Source: Chionis minor
Taxonomy: Eukaryota > Chordata > Aves > Charadriiformes > Chionididae
Direction: 5' to 3'
NCBI GenBank assembly: GCA_013398295.1
Contig: VZSF01001145.1
Span: forward strand, 470 to 64,469
DNA length: 64,000 nucleotides
Below, piece by piece: positions 26,191 to 39,704 of the stretch. Each line of letters begins with the position of its first letter. The first letter of the stretch is position 1. The notes below the pieces were generated by a model, which worked only from the letters and a program-made list of their open reading frames with translations, was not told where the DNA came from and made no database searches. The translations under genes were made by a program, and so were the position numbers.

Positions 26191-28913
26191 AAACCACACC
26201 TTTATGTATTCTAGAGGAATCGTTACTGTAAAGGGTTGTGTTTTGTGATACCGTATTGCATGATTTTCTGAGATAACCCTAGTCAGAAAAGAGATTCTTA
26301 AAAGTGACAGTTTTGAATCTCATCTTCTGTTACCTATTTGGACTGTATGCGCTCTTCTGTTGACAGAGGTGCTTTAGTTGCAGCTCAGAGGGAATCATCT
26401 GTGACATTTTTCCTCATTCATCTTCAGCAACTTCAGTATCAAAGTTCTGTTTTTTCTAATTTTATTTTAGCTAGGATTCAAGCTTGTCATTGAAATCCTG
26501 GTTTTTCTGGACTGACAATTAAGACAAGAACCATAACATTTCTGTTGTAAAATGAGCACAGTTGTTACATTCAGTATGAATAGGACTTGCAATGTCATTT
26601 TTACGTTTGTTTCAAAACATAATTCCATTTTATTAATGCTATTACATACATTATTTTGAAAGAAACATGAACACGTCTATAACATGCTTCATTTTAGGGT
26701 GTTTCTAAGTAAATTTAACTTGGGGTTTTATAGTTAAGTTCCCATTAAAGGATAGTAATTACTGTCTGTATAACTATGTGGCATTTACAGTGTAATGTTT
26801 GTGTCCTGTACCGCATGATTAGTGTGTGGTTTATTTACTAAGGAGGACTGTGTCAAGGTTATGTGGCTGTTTCTCGTTCAAACAAGTAACAGTAGTGAGT
26901 TAGCAAGATGCACAATTTTTAAAAATTAAATTAGAAAGGCTTACATTTTAATTCTGGTGGCTAGATATTAAAGACTAGTTTACTGAAAGAATCCGTGCAT
27001 TATTACGAAGCATGTCTATTGCAGTAGAGGTTAGGAACTGATGGATTTACAACAGAGAATAGTTTCAATGGGTGTTGTACTTTGCTGGTGAACAGTTTTC
27101 CCATCTGCTATGGTGACAGTACTGCAAGTGCAATCCGTGAGCATAATCAGTTGTTGGGAGTTGCTGGGACTAGAACAGAAGAAGAATCAGATGTAGTTCA
27201 GTGACCAAGTGGAGGATTAGTGAGGATCTGTTGTCCTCCTGCCTTGAGCCTGAAAGATCCTTTAGCTGTGTGCTGCTGAAAAAGCAATTTAAAACATTGT
27301 GCAGTTCCATTTATATTAAAGTCAGCTACAGTTTCTAGAATTTTTGCAGATAGCTGAAACTGTGTGCATATAGGAAAAGTTCCAGTGACCCTTGTTCAGT
27401 CATCTTCAAGTAGAAAACCCAATTCAATAGGTAAAGAACTTAAATGCCAGCTTGTAGTAGGGCTGGTCTGTCATCCTGACTTGGTTAGGGGTGGATGTGA
27501 AATTTACAGGTACAGGCTGGAGGGCTGAGGCTGTGAGGGTAACAGTCTCCTTAGCTGTACTCCTTCAGCCCCAGACCTGAGCTTGGTCCTAGTGGAGAAG
27601 TAAGGTGCTCGTTCTGTTGACTTGTGAAAATCTCCTTTCCCAGCAGCTGTTTTTCTTCACCAGGTATCTTGTACAGCTGGGATTTTACTAATTTTCCATC
27701 CACTTAAAATGCAGATGACAGTCTTTCAGGGCTTGCTTTTTGACACAGGCTGGGACGTGAGATGCAGGGATCTCTTGTAGAAGGTGGCTGGGGAACCTCA
27801 AACTTCTGCATTAATGTTGGACTAACTTGTATTATCAAGCAATAAGCAATGTTTTTAAATTCACACTGCAACAAAAGTATGTTGAAATTTACATACAAGA
27901 AACATCTAGACTGTTTCACTTAGCACTGCTTAAAACTACTTATTTTAAAAGGAAAAAAACATGTACTTTTTTCTTGTTTTTGCTTATTCTTATCTCTTCA
28001 GGAAGTCCTTTTTTTTCCACCCACAGTTAACTACTTTTGTGTAAATGTAATAGTTTAGTATTATTCCCTTGAGTACTTTTGTATATTTATAGCATCTCTA
28101 CTGTTAAAAGGATGTGCTCTGAATATCTTGTTAAAAGGATTACTTCTCATTTTAAAATTCTGTAAAGAGGATAGAAATGAAGTCTGCCTTTTCAACTGAT
28201 TTCCCTTCCCCCAGATATTTAATATGTATTTCTTCGTCACTCTACAGTGTTCCAAGTGTGATGTTGATTTAGGGTGGGACGTTGTGTTCATACTTTGTAA
28301 GGGTTTTCAATGGTGGATTAAGTGTGATGAATTTGTTTGACTAAGCTATACAGAATTGTTTTGTAAAACTTTTTAAGTCTAAGACGACCTACATAGATCA
28401 GCAGTTAGCCTCTACACTTGAACATTGGATCTTTGGTAAATTCAAAATTTTGCTGTTGCAGGCTTTTTGCAGTTAAATTTTAGTCTCAGCAGATCATCAT
28501 CATATATGTAAATTGAATACTCAAATCCTTACTGAGATGCTTATGATATTCCAGAAGCTACGCTCTTACAAGCCTGGACAAGATATTTCTCACTCTGTGT
28601 AGAGCTCACAAAGGTGTGGAATCAAGTCAAAACCTAAACCTTGGATAAGATTGAACAGACACTTCTTAATAATTCAGTAAGGATGTCCCTTTAAAAAACA
28701 AATATACTGCTCCCTTAGTGGTTTTATCCATCTTCTATTGTTCATCCTCCGTGGCATTTTTTTCTTGGGTCTTGTGTGTTTGGCTGATTGCTGACTGTAA
28801 ACTTGTTCCTGTTTTACTAGCTTCAGTCCTTGAAATCTTTTTCTGCCATCAGAACGAACAGACTAGCTATAGCCTTTTTTTTTTTTCCAATTACATTTGC
28901 ATGTCTTGAATAA

Positions 28914-29228
<315 letters not shown>

Positions 29229-29394
29229 TAAATGGTTGTTTCCAGTAAGTGATGAAACATGATGATGAAACAAAGATGAAAATGTCTCTATTGAAGTATG
29301 CTTTTGTGCAGTGTGTCTTTGGCTGGACGTTATCCACGTGCTTACCTACTGAATTAGATTCATGGAGAGAGTTACCTGTGGGAAAATTATATTA

Positions 29395-29577
29395 TTACAT
29401 GATATTTTGAAATGCTTCTCGGAAACGCTGTTGCTCAGCCTTCAGCTGGAAAGCCAAATCTCTCAGTATTGGATTGGCCGTGTGAGGAACTTCTAAACTT
29501 CTCTGTTCGGCCAACAAATTGTGCAAATTGGCTGAGGAGGCCTTTGCACTGAGAATTGACACTGCGAAGAATTTCAA
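29395..29577 (-). pseudogene. Minus-strand protein-like relic, helical C-terminal end
   Basis: A 60-codon open frame on the minus strand ends NPILRDLAFQLKAEQQRFRE followed by AFQNIM and a stop. Its middle, ASSANLHNLLAEQRSLEVPH, is also polar and helical and has low-bias composition, unlike chance frames nearby. About 200 bases further upstream on the minus strand (about 29760-29860), a second open piece reads RIWGRHEALMLKEVSEEKM before a stop. This resembles the start of Myb/SANT-like domains found with Harbinger-type DNA transposons. If both belong together, this is a broken gene or transposon passenger. The family guess is tentative. Confidence 0.35.
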
Positions 29578-30792
29578 AACAAATGCTAACCCAAACTTTA
29601 TTTAGAAAATTAATTATTTACAGTATTCTAACTGTATGTTATTCCAGAAGTTCTCACCCTTCCTGGTGCTTTGGGAGATGTAAAACAACTAGTGGCTTTT
29701 AATGTTGTCAGAGGTTTTCTGCTCTTTTTGTAGAGGGATACCCATTTTTTGTGACGATAGCAAGGAAGCCAGCTGGCTCATAGACCTACATTTTCTCTTC
29801 AGAGACTTCTTTCAGCATTAAGGCTTCATGTCTACCCCAAATCCTCATTGCTGTCTGGACAGCAGGAGAACCTTTTCACATCCATATTTCTGTGAAAGTT
29901 AAATTCATTTTGGTGAACTTGTTGGCTAGAAGAGTAAGCCTCAAATGCCAAATATTTCTTCACCTAGCACAAAGGGTGAAAACAAGCCCCACAATGACAG
30001 CAGAGAAAGAGCCAAGTGCAGAGGAGGGCAATCAGGGGTCTCTTCCAAGGGAGTCTCTTTTCTTCTTCAGCCAAGATCTGTGATAGACAGGTACACATCC
30101 AAATATTAACGTAAAGGCTTGTTAGGTAAGTGTCTGTATGGGCTTTTGTGTGTATGGTACTGTGTAGTGCTGAGTGTGATTCAGGTGTTACAGAGTTACC
30201 AGCTGAACTGAATTGTGCCAGTATTCCTGTTTCTCTACGGATAAGTTGTAGAATTGTTCTACGCTAATTATAGCAGTCCTTGGGTTTGTGACAGGTTTTC
30301 AGAAACTTTACACTATTTTGAATTCATAACTGATTTAATTGTTTATTTACTTTTCATGTTTTTGTAATATATAGCATTGTTAAACATTTCTGTTTAACAT
30401 GTCTCTGCATATGATGAAAGATTTAATCTTTTCTTTGATGACTTTCTTACAAAGCCAACTACTTGAAAGTAGTACAAATACTGACTTCCCTTCTGTTACC
30501 AGATTATTATAAATCTCATTTTCAGTAGTCCATTTCATGTCAGCATCTTCCTAGTGAGAACCCATCATCCAACTATTCAGGTTGTTATTTCTTAAGTGAA
30601 ATATTTTTATTTGGGGAAAAAAAAATTCATTGTTAAAACTTTCAAAATTAAGTGGTAGTGGTTTTCTTTTTTTAAACAATAAAGAGAAGACTAAAGAGTT
30701 GTGTGCTGTATCAACAGGGCAAACTACAGCTGCTGATTCTCATGGTTCAGGCAAACGCAAGAGATGACACCCCTCTCCTGAAGCCCTCTGTG

Positions 30793-30846
30793 TAGTTCCT
30801 TGGTGGATATCTCTGATGCTAGTTCCTTGGTGGCTATATCTCCACA
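30793..30846. repeat. Partial tandem duplication, 27-base period
   Basis: tagttccttggtgg occurs at 30793-30806 and again at 30820-30833, followed by similar atatctc/ctatatctc sequence. A small local duplication. Confidence 0.75.
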
Positions 30847-32074
30847 GACTTCCAGATTTTCTGTCTTACCCTTCTGCCCCCCTCACAACACAGGAATGAG
30901 CTGGTGTCAGAACAGTAATCAAGAATGATACTTCCTATTGGCTAAATGTCACTACCTTGTTTTGATCAGCTGTGTTTTAGATAAAATTCTAATGTGAATA
31001 AGAAGAAGGCAGAAAATAGAATGTCTCTTACAAGGAAGTAATCTGCATTCCAAACACCCTTTTTTTCAGTTCATTAGTTCTTTCTCACAGGATAATCAAA
31101 ACTATTCTATTTAGATTATTCTTGAATTATAAGATAGAATCAGACTTAGCAATATTATAGTTCTGATCGCCTTTTTTTTTTTTAATGTATTTATACTGTC
31201 AGATAGAGAACCATCTTTACAGTGGATGGTCAGTGGAATACCATAATCCTAAAACTTGAACTTCTGTTTTGTTGTGGCATCCGGTTTTGAAACAGTAAGT
31301 TTTTACCAAAACCTAATGCAGATTTCAACCTTTTCTTTAACATCTGTTGAAAATGACCAGTGTTTTTTGTGTGCGTACAGCTAAGACCGCTCAGTGTCAC
31401 AGTGGTGAATGAGAACCTAAAAGTAACTAAGTAAGGAACAAATGCAGAGAAGTGAAAACTTCTCTGTCCTCATTGGTAATTGGAGATGCATAGAAATGGA
31501 CAGTGCTTGTTTTGGTTTGTTTTTAAACCACAAAACAAAACCTTTAATTTTTAAGGATGAAAGACAATAATAATCCAAGTTTGATACTTTATTTTTTCAT
31601 TTAGAGAAATGTTCAACACAAGCTTTTTTCCCTCAATTCTCTTTTTATAAATCGATAATTAAAATGTGATACAATGCTTTATGTCTACTTTTCAGTCATA
31701 TTTAAAGGTGGTTTTAATCTTACTGGTTTTGTATCTCACACCATTGTCAGAAGTTTAATATGTGAAATAGCTGGTTGCCATTTGCAAGGACTAAATAACA
31801 CATGGAGAGTAAGTACTATAAATGCTGTTTCACTTTTTTAGTAGATGACAGCAGTCTTCAGGTGAACGCTACAATATTGGCAACTGCACCACCTGGATAG
31901 TCCTCCGCTTTGTTTACTGAATCAACATCATTTACTTACAATGTGCAGAGACTGAGGAATTCCTGTGTGACATGAATGCTTTGCCTTAGAAACACTCAAT
32001 ATTTTGTGTTATCAATGGGGTGTAGTAAATTAAGTTTTTGGATCTTGAGACCAAAAGTCAGTGTGTATATCTCA

Positions 32075-32101
32075 AATTGTAGCTTTGGAAGAGCTACAAT
32101 T
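32075..32101. repeat. Perfect hairpin, 10-bp stem and 7-base loop
   Basis: The arms aattgtagct and agctacaatt surround the loop ttggaag. It stands 37 bases before a second, longer hairpin. Confidence 0.8.
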
Positions 32102-32138
32102 ACTGAAGTTTGGTTAGTAACACAGGTAATCTATTGAT

Positions 32139-32165
32139 CTTCACAAGAGTGTTTCTCTTGTGAAG
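32139..32165. repeat. Perfect hairpin, 11-bp stem and 5-base loop
   Basis: The arms cttcacaagag and ctcttgtgaag surround the loop tgttt. There is no T run after it in either direction that would suggest a short RNA polymerase III transcript. Confidence 0.8.
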
Positions 32166-33479
32166 TGGATATACTAAAACTTGCATCCTTTGCTTTTTAT
32201 TATAGCAAAATAATTCATTCTCAGTGAACTCGGTAAGATATCTGGAAAATGTGTTTTCACTAGCAACCAATACATTACCATAATACAAATTTTCACTAGT
32301 CTGAAAGGTAGTGTAAACCTAAAATTTGAGTTTGCAACGTACCACTGTTCCGTCAGGTAATAAATTTCTGCAACAAAAATCACACACCTTAATTCATTAT
32401 CACATTATTGCATTAGTGTAATATAGACTAAGAGATCAGTTTTACAAAGTGTTGAGCACGATTCATTTCCGTGTGAGAAGTATTTACTTGTTTCTTTCAC
32501 TGTTCATCTGCAGTGAAAAATGGCTATTTCCCACACATCTTTATAGTATAGAAATAATCTGTATTTTAGTCCTGCTTGTATAATACCTTATTTTGGAATT
32601 GTGCTTTACTAAATATAAAAATGTTTTCAGGAAAAGTTTTAAAATGAGAAGTTGCACATTTAAAGCAGTATCTAAAATGTTCATGTATTTATGAATGTGC
32701 ATTCCTGGCCATACTGAATGATGTTGTCCTGTTAATTAAAATACAGATTTTGATAATGGATTTTGATTTGCAAAAGGCTGTTCTCCATTGTGAAAGAAGA
32801 CATGACTGAAAATCAGGAAAAAGTTTAGTGTTGAGAAGAGCTTGCTGAAAGCAAAAGGTGAAATTTAGTTTTTCTTTGATATATATCCTGTCTTTAAGAA
32901 GAGGTACTGAATCTAATAGGGTGGCAGATACAGATACATTTAGATAGTCAGAAGTTGCAGCAGGTAGGTCAAAGACTGGGAAATTTAGGGTGGGGGTTGA
33001 AAGGTAATTGCCCTTGTCTGATACACATAGATGTGTGTCTGCAGAAGAGTGTAAAGAAAAAAAGACACAAACTGAGAATGGGATGATGAGGAAAGGAGTG
33101 AAAGGCTGCAAAGGGATGGCTAGGAAAGCAGGAGCAGGTATAAACTCAGCTTGTGCTGTTGTGGAGCATCGATCACGGGGGTGTGAGGAGTTAGAAGAGT
33201 AAACGTTTTGTAATCCGGAGAAGGGATTTCTGCTGGTCATGAGAAGGTTTCAGGGGCAGAGTGGTAGTTTAAAATACTGTGTTTTAAGATGGCTAGATAA
33301 CAAAGGAAATGGAGTGGAAAAGGGGACTTAGTAGTAGCTTGTGAGGTAGATACAAGCAATGTTTTTTCATAGAGAGGCAGGGAGGCTGAGAGATGTTAAT
33401 ATGTACAGAAAGGAGAAGAAATGAGGATTTGAATGCCATTTGTATACAGGGTCAAAAGCAGGATGTTAGCAAATACTAT

Positions 33480-33700
33480 TATACCTTACTATGTATGCTA
33501 ATTAAAGAAAGTTTTATCCAAATTGGGTAATGCCTGAGCTGTGGTTCTGTAGCAGTTTCCTTATGCCAAAGAGTTCATTTGTCATTCTCCCTTTACGGCT
33601 GAGGAGATTAAAGTATGGAAAATAAGTAACTTGTTTAAGGTCACAAGTAAATAATAACTTGTATTAGAACTCTGCTTCGTCTCAGGTCAAAGCATTCATT
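33480..33700 (-). repeat. MIR-family SINE relic, reverse orientation
   Basis: The core reads gctgaggagattaaagtatg, then aagtaacttgtttaaggtca and caagtaaata. This follows the reverse complement of MIR (gatgaggaaactgaggc, aagtaacttgcccaaggtca, cacagctagtaag). About 115 bases upstream, ccttactatgtatgct matches the other conserved MIR phrase at the right spacing. MIR is an ancient amniote SINE, so heavy decay is expected. Limits are approximate. Confidence 0.55.
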
Positions 33701-33893
33701 CCTCCTGCCCCGGCTTTGGAAGGCAAGTTGGATGGCAAAGATGTGTTTCCTTCCTCTTGAAAATCAGGCTGCCGGTGCTTGAGTGAATGCTGACATTTAC
33801 TGACAGTGACCCACAGTTTTGAAATAACTGTGTAGTTAGAGGACACTTACACATATTCAAAAATTACTTGTGTGTAACGTTTTACTGATTTTT

Positions 33894-34016
33894 TTATTAT
33901 TATTATTTTTTCCCCTCCAACCACCCTAGAAAAAGCGATTTGTTTTCAAGCCAGCCTGAAAGGCTGCGCGCGCTCTCTCTCTCTATATGCTTCTTATATA
34001 TGCATATATATATATT
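33894..34016. repeat. ATT, CT and AT microsatellite cluster
   Basis: A short ATT repeat (33894-33910) is followed, after about 50 bases, by gcgcgc, a CT run and several AT runs (33966-34016). Confidence 0.85.
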
Positions 34017-35916
34017 TCTCTCATGCTTTGACTCCTAAGTTCTGTTTTATTGTAGATGTTGCATATGGCTGTGTAAAGTTGAGCATTACATTTGTCAAAC
34101 TATATCATACAATGACTGGGAACTAGGTTCACTGCATCCTATCAGGAAACTTCTGTGATTTAGGGTAAAAAATTATTGTAAGATTTTGGTGGTAACATTT
34201 CTTTCTTAATACAGATTGCATTACTGTCAGTAAAAATTACTCACTGTATTTAAATTGTTCTTTATTTTACAATTAAAAATGTTTAAATCGGTTTTCTCGG
34301 TTACCATCTCAGACTGCTTCCAAACATACATGATGTTTTGGTTTGTTCTGCCAAAAATATATAGGTGCTCATCCAAAAAATTATTTAAAAAGAATTAGCT
34401 TGCTTCCATTCTCATTCCAGGTCACCTTGTTTTTTTCGGTGTCTCATGCTTTCGGGTTTTTGTTTCGTTTTGTTTTTCCTTCCCCTCAATCCCTCTTCCT
34501 TTCAGTGGCATTCAGGTTTTACTGCTTTTCCTGGCTCCTTGGCAGCCTACCCAGCACTTGTGATTCCTGCAGTATTGCTCCTTCTTTCTATATCTGTACC
34601 TTTGAAGGCATCACAGGCTCAAACACACCCTTGAGGTCTTTGTGTTGCCAAAGTTTTTTGGAGTTCAAATTCTTTGCTCTTCTTCTGCTGTGTATTCTGT
34701 AACCTGGAGTGTGCGGTATAGCTCCAAAGGGCTAAATGTAAACATAATGTGCAAGATGTGGTAATAGACATCTGGACTAAGCAGAGAGAAAATAAAGTGA
34801 TCCTTGCAAACCCAAATGAAAAAGACAGGAAGCACAGCTGATTAGGAATGATATTTAAAGTGAAATGTCTAGGCTGGAAAGAAGTCAAGAGTTTGTTTGA
34901 AGCTGTGTACGTTTTCTCATTCTCTTTTTCTGTAATTATGTGGTTTCCTGCATCTTGTGTCAAATCAGCTAGAAGAAAAAAAAAGTGCGTGTTTTACTGG
35001 ATTTACTGCTTCATGCAGACGCCCATTTCAGCGGAACATTAAAGAGAATAGTCTACTTAGTTGCATGTGGGAAAATTGTCTGGTAAAGGTATGGTCCCAC
35101 CTTACAAGTGATTGAGTTAAGTTAGAATGTATGGGATCCCTTGACTCCTGTTATAAAAGCACAAAATAAAGTCATCTTCATAGGGATAGTACATTTCCAT
35201 ATTTTTAGTTTAAGTTAAAAAAAATAAATTAAAAGCTGAACTTCCTATTCGGTGGCATAGGACTTGAAATTTTTCAGTCTACATAGGAATTAAATGTAGA
35301 AACAGTTCCAGTCATTACAGTTTTATCTAAGGCTGTTTCAAAGAAGAGCTGAAGAGCTTCCATAGTGCAAAAAAGGTTTTGAAACGGATACAAACAAATC
35401 AAGAATGGCGCTGTTATTCAGCTGAGTCTTTAGTTTGTTCCTGTTATCTCAACGGTTAAGTAAGATAATTCTTCCAGCTTCAGATTTCTTCTTTGTTTCA
35501 CAGCAAAGCTGCAATCCTGCATTTGTACCATCGATGCTGTTTATATTCATGATGCAGTTGCAGCATTTTAGTTTTCAATCAAAATTAAATTCTCAGTATA
35601 GATTGAGAGGAAGCTGCCTCATTCTAAACAGTGATGCATACTTGGGAATAAGTTGTCACCTCAGAGCTGATCTAAAACCTTGTAAATTTACTGCAGCTGA
35701 GTGAGGCTTGGATCCGATTCCTTATGTAAGACTTTGAGAAAATTAACAAAAAGAGATCCTAAAAACTTCTGTTACACTTCATTATACAACAGAGTAGTTA
35801 ACACACAACTATCACAGTAAGGATGTATACAAAATTCATGTTTATATTCAATGACCCTTCTGCTAACATCTGTCAGATTTGCCAGTGGCAGTATTACAGG
35901 TCAAGTGCAGCATTAC

Positions 35917-35930
35917 GGGGGGGGGGGGGG
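35917..35930. repeat. G14 homopolymer
   Basis: Fourteen G in a row. It can form G-quadruplex-like structures, but nothing ties it to a function here. Confidence 0.9.
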
Positions 35931-36384
35931 AGCTGCCAGTATCTCCTCCGAACTAATACCCTTTAAAAAGCAGAATGGAAGTGCTGCTGTACCCAGCAAG
36001 CAGCCTGTATTAACGTTACAGACAGATTAGAGTCTAATATAGCTGGTTATCAACTAGCTTTTTCTTTTATTTCCCAGTACTAGGTTTTACTAGGGATCAT
36101 TGGGGCTTGAAAAGTGCTGGTGATTATTAACAGGGTTTTTGAGACAGGGTTGTGTGGATTGATGCGTTGTCATCACTAACTTTCATGACATAACAATCCT
36201 TTGGTATATTTAACAAGCTAACACACAGAATTCCTGGTAAAGATTTTTCATTTAAGCCTTTTATTTCCTATAGTCTCACATTGACTTATGTCATAAAACT
36301 GCATGTAGTTGTCAGTAATTCCTGGGTTTGAAATACTGGCTTCAGTATAGTTTTTGAAAGGAAGTTTCCTATCGGCTATGCAGG

Positions 36385-36520
36385 TTATTTATATAGATGT
36401 GTATATTTGTATGTATATGTATTTTTTCAATAGTATGTTTCAAAAAGACTAGAAATACACTATCACGTATGTAGAGTGTGTATATATGTGTAATTTATAC
36501 GGTGTGTGGATATATAGGTT
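36385..36520. repeat. TATATG/TGTATA-rich low-complexity region
   Basis: Irregular runs of tatata, tgtgta and gtatat over about 130 bases, a decayed purine-pyrimidine microsatellite. Confidence 0.6.
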
Positions 36521-39500
36521 TTTAGATAGTACTTGCAGTCTCCTGCAAACAAGTTGTTTACATTTGTATGGAATATTTATACTTATTTGTGTTTGTGTAC
36601 AGTATAAACTTAAGTATTAATATTTAGGGTCTACACTACACAGTATTCTGGCTGAATAAAGTGCCTATCATGAACTTGGTAGGTTACTGACGATGCAATA
36701 GGCACCTAACATTGAGCTGATAGTCTCGTAAAAAGAAATGGGAACTTTTAAAAAGCAGAACAAACTAGCAGAGTTTTGGAGACCTGCTAAATACTCTTTG
36801 AGCACACTGGCTTTTCTTTTTAGTTTTAATGGCATTAGTTTCATTTGGAGCCTTTGTAATGTTGTAATGAGTCTTTGAGAGCAGCTACAAGTGTGCTGCA
36901 GGCATCCCCTGTGTAGCAGACTATTGATTACAAATTTGACATGCAGCTGCTTTTTGCAAGTCAAATAATGCAAGGGCTACTCGGTTTAGGTAAAGTACAT
37001 TATTTTTCCCACCCAAATGTGCAAAATATCTCACGTGTGTTGGTGACACTGGAACGTATTTTTTTGGGAGATGACCATCAAGCTCCCCAAGTCCAAGAAA
37101 GGTGATACCCTGTAGTTTCTAGAACCAGATGAAATACAGCAGTTTCCAGTGATAATTTGCTAGACATCTTTAAATAAAAGATACATTGTTGTACTCAATA
37201 CATAATTTATAAACATGTTCTGTCTCTGCGTTGAAGTAGTTTGACATTTTACATAGTGTTATGCGTCTATATTCTAGATTTGATCCACAAGCCTCTGGGA
37301 TCAGTCTCTTATAGTAAAATCTAGTAGTGTACCTTTAGATGACCCAAAGAAGAGGAGGCCTTGCTGTTCTGTTCTTAGCATGTTAATGATATATTTATGC
37401 TTTTTTGTAAAAGTAAGATGCTAAGAGTTCTTCCCCAAATAATATGAGGCATGTGTGTCGCAATGGTGACCATGTGATAGGAAGATGTGTAAAAAGGATT
37501 TCAACCTTCAGTATCCAGAACTCAAGATTTGTTAAGCTCTTTGAAATAGGAATGTCTCCTACTGCAGTGTCACGTGTTCTTCAAGAGCCTTGTAGACCTG
37601 ATGTTGTAAAAGCAGTGTAATCATTTTGAGGGTGAAGAACAGCAGAAAGACCTGTCTGAGCAGTTGTGATTGGATGTCAGCTCATTGAAGAGGGTGTAAA
37701 AAGGACTTTCAACAAGCAGTGTGCTGTAGCTTCACCTGGAAGTAAGTCTGAAGGGATAGAAGTTTTGCAGATGGGCTACATAATCATTTGGTAACAGAAG
37801 GAAGCCAACTCACGTCCTGTATTTCAACTTTTATCTCCGATCCTTTCTTCCTGAAAAGCACAGTTGTAGTCTGATAAGGGCAGGAATGGGTGTTGGAGGT
37901 ACGCAGCCGCCTGCACTTGTTCTCTGTCAAATTCTGCCTGTTGCTTTTCCTCACGAGATCATGAAAGAGTATTGTCTGACTGCCACATACTTGCGCTGAT
38001 CTGAATTTTTTAGCTTGCTTGTTAAATATGTATCTCAGTCAAGCTGACACAAGTTGATATTTTTGTAATAAAATTGTACTCAAACATTTGGTGAAGGTCG
38101 TATCAGTTGAGTTCATTATGGAAAATGATGAAAAAACCCATGTATAGTCCCAGTATCACTCATGCATCCACCACTGGGTGTGCTTCTGTAAGTGATCGGT
38201 AATTTACTCCTATGCAGTTATTTTTTCTAAAGATTATTTCATTTTCCAGAACTGTTTACATTTGTGCTGGATTTCAATTTCATGTGTTATACTAAGATTT
38301 AATTCAAGTTTTAATTTTACTCATTAGCAAGCTTGTCAAACTTCCTTGTGTGCATAGTATATGCAACAACTGAGAATATAATTTATACAAACAATTCCAA
38401 AATACAGAAACCTTTACTCTTAATTTTTTTAATCTGTAAGTGGCATTATTAACATTCGTCAATGCTGAATATTTCTAGCTTCAGATTTTCTGCTGTTACT
38501 TTCTGCCTTTTTGGCATACTTGAACCACATGTCCAGTTGCAAGAAGCGGTAACATAATTTAATTATGAAAATAATGTGGAATAGTACACAGCCACAGAAG
38601 ATTACATTTTTGGCAGTGCATTTCCTTGCTAACTGGTCCATAATCCTAGACAAGGCTCAAACACTAAAACGAGTATTCTAAAATTTTTTTTCATTTACAT
38701 CTGATTAGCCATCATATGGGATATGGAACAAATAACTGCGTGTGGAAATGGCTAACGCCAGCTTTAAGTCATAGCTGAGGAATATTTTTCCTTTCATTGA
38801 ACACATTCTCAAGCTTTCCAGTACTTTTCTGTCTCCTAGTGCCAAGCCATAACCTAGATGGGCCCAAAAATGTAGTGTAATGAGTCCAGACCGGCACTCT
38901 TAGAGTCCAAATTAGTCTTGACTGGCTGAGTTAATAAAATATGCATGATTATGAAGTGAAAAGCTGCTTCCGAAATGAAACACTATGATTTTAAAGCACG
39001 AAAGTCTGAGCCACTTCAGCTGTCTTTTAGCCTCTATTTCATGCAGTCCTTCAAGTAGTGGCTGCTCTCTGTCTGCACTTACAAACCCACACATACTATT
39101 GGCCTTTTCCAGTCTCGTAGAGGAGGATCTGGCTGTCATAGGACCCTTAGGTGGGTCATTGTAAGCTCTAAACTACTTCAGGTTTCGTCCCTCTGATAAA
39201 TCAGCAGAGGCTGTTTTCTTCTGCATCACAGCCACCTTGAGCAACCCTGGAAGGGGTGGAGGAAATCTGTGTGATAGAACGCAGAATGGAGGACACGTCT
39301 ACTTGGAGAGGACCAGGATATAATAAAGAACTTGAGGACCTTGAGGCCTGAAGTAGCAAGTGCTGTGACTTGGAGGAAGAAGTCCTAGTATAAACTTGAG
39401 AGGGTGACAGAAACACATGCTTCAGGGATAAGGATTCATATTTACGTGTTAGTCAAAGGATCAGCTGGCACTGTGACGGTGGCCATGCACAAACGTCACC

Positions 39501-39704
39501 TGTCATGTGAGACTTCATCAGGAGACCTTTCCAGCGCACGTGCTGCTGCCAACGGCGTTGGTGTAACACAGAGGGGAGAGACACCTCCAGTAGCGCCCTG
39601 GGCACAGCTGTGATCGCCCACAGAAGAGCTGAGCTTGGACTTGGATGAGCACAGTGGAGGAAGCGTTAGACTGATCAAGGAGGTAGACGGGCATCATCCT
39701 GGAA

